Shown here: in pieces, positions 13,924-14,308 of the stretch
Numbering within the stretch: position 1 is the first letter of the stretch
Layout: the number at the start of each line of letters is the position of its first letter
Origin: CANQBR01 sp964641395
GTDB lineage: Bacteria > Bacillota > Negativicutes > Acidaminococcales > Acidaminococcaceae
Reading direction: 5' to 3'
NCBI GenBank assembly: GCA_964641395.1
Contig: CAZXKQ010000036.1
Location: 1-14,308, forward strand
Length of the DNA: 14,308 bases
Made by a program: the position numbers and the translations under genes
Notes under the pieces: generated by a model
Databases searched by the model: none
What the model saw: the letters and a program-made list of their open reading frames with translations, nothing else
What the model was told of the DNA's origin: nothing

Positions 13924-14308
13924 CTACTTCAGCTCATCTCCCTTCGTCATCCGCCAAACTGTCAGCCGCCGCAGGGCATTGACCAGCCCTGCCTCCGCCC
14001 CCTTGTTCATGTCCAATTCCCGCAACTCTGTCTTACTAGCATAAAACTTTGTATTAAAGACGAAGCCAGACTGGTCAAAGATAGAAGGATAGTAGGCATC
14101 ATAAGTGAAGCCGGCCGGCCCTAGCACCTCGGCCAGGGTGGCGGGCAGCTGCATATGGCAGCCGAAGCTGTCTGCCTCGAACCAGTCCTGCTCCACCCCC
14201 TGGCCGTAGAAAATGCAGGGGATGAGGGAATAAGTGCGGATGTCTACGTCTTGGGCAAAGTCAAAACGCTCGCTGTGATCCCCGGTAATCAAGAAGAGGG
14301 TGTCCGGC
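13924..14308 (-). CDS. LtaS/OpgB-like transferase, C-terminal part of a tandem paralog (cut by window edge)
   Basis: The frame is open to the right edge and reads PDTLFLITGDHSERF at its beginning, matching PDTLFVITGDHSERF of the neighbouring gene. It therefore holds the last 127 or so residues of a longer protein, and the apparent TTG start at 14290-14292 is an internal leucine codon. The visible part contains the metal-binding DH of the alkaline-phosphatase fold, then IPCIFYGQGVE and CHMQLPATLAE, which align to the same region of the gene at 11966. Identity is roughly two thirds by eye, with one small indel near the C-terminus. It is the upstream member of a tandem pair, and its promoter lies outside the window. 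Confidence 0.88.
   Translation of the reverse strand, partial: PDTLFLITGDHSERFDFAQDVDIRTYSLIPCIFYGQGVEQDWFEADSFGCHMQLPATLAEVLGPAGFTYDAYYPSIFDQSGFVFNTKFYASKTELRELDMNKGAEAGLVNALRRLTVWRMTKGDELK

Noticed and set aside
14290..14292. TTG start of a short 122-residue protein
   Set aside because: The frame stays open to the window edge and aligns upstream of this codon with the neighbouring LtaS-like protein, so this is an internal leucine.

Overview
The window reads as part of a cell-envelope polysaccharide locus from a diderm (LPS-making) Firmicute, perhaps a Negativicute. That placement is an inference. It rests on strong AGGAGG-type ribosome binding sites with frequent GTG and TTG starts, combined with gene families typical of LPS: WaaE-like glycosyltransferases, an EptA-like phosphoethanolamine transferase and LicD transferases. 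All twelve complete genes lie on the minus strand. A 100-N scaffold gap at 11751-11850 shows this is an assembled draft or metagenome scaffold.

Layout in the direction of transcription (right to left): two tandem LTA-synthase-like membrane phosphotransferases (one cut by the right edge, then 13882-11966); a short decamer-repeat tract and the gap; a near-consensus sigma-70 promoter (11708-11679); then what looks like one long operon. The operon holds two tandem WaaE-like family 2 glycosyltransferases (11644-10886, 10760-10002), a GT2 enzyme (9964-8999), a GT4 enzyme (8942-7707), a GT2 enzyme (7656-6658), a LicD transferase (6536-5718), an IspD/TarI-like cytidylyltransferase (5519-4824), a zinc alcohol dehydrogenase (4823-3786), a ribulose-phosphate 3-epimerase family protein (3789-3091), a second LicD (3030-2212) and an EptA-like transferase (2141-333). 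At the left edge, a probable plus-strand gene ends at 74 and is followed by a strong rho-independent terminator at 136-180.

The central idea is a CDP-alditol module. The epimerase family protein and the dehydrogenase could make a pentitol (or hexitol) phosphate from a ketose phosphate. The IspD-like enzyme would activate it with CTP, and the two LicD paralogs would transfer the alditol phosphate onto a glycan built by the five glycosyltransferases. The same combination of enzyme families (ISPD, FKTN, FKRP) builds the tandem ribitol-phosphate of human dystroglycan. The two LtaS-like enzymes and the EptA-like enzyme would add further phosphate-linked groups outside the inner membrane. Three families (LtaS-like, WaaE-like, LicD) each occur as two paralogs here, which points to repeated local duplication.
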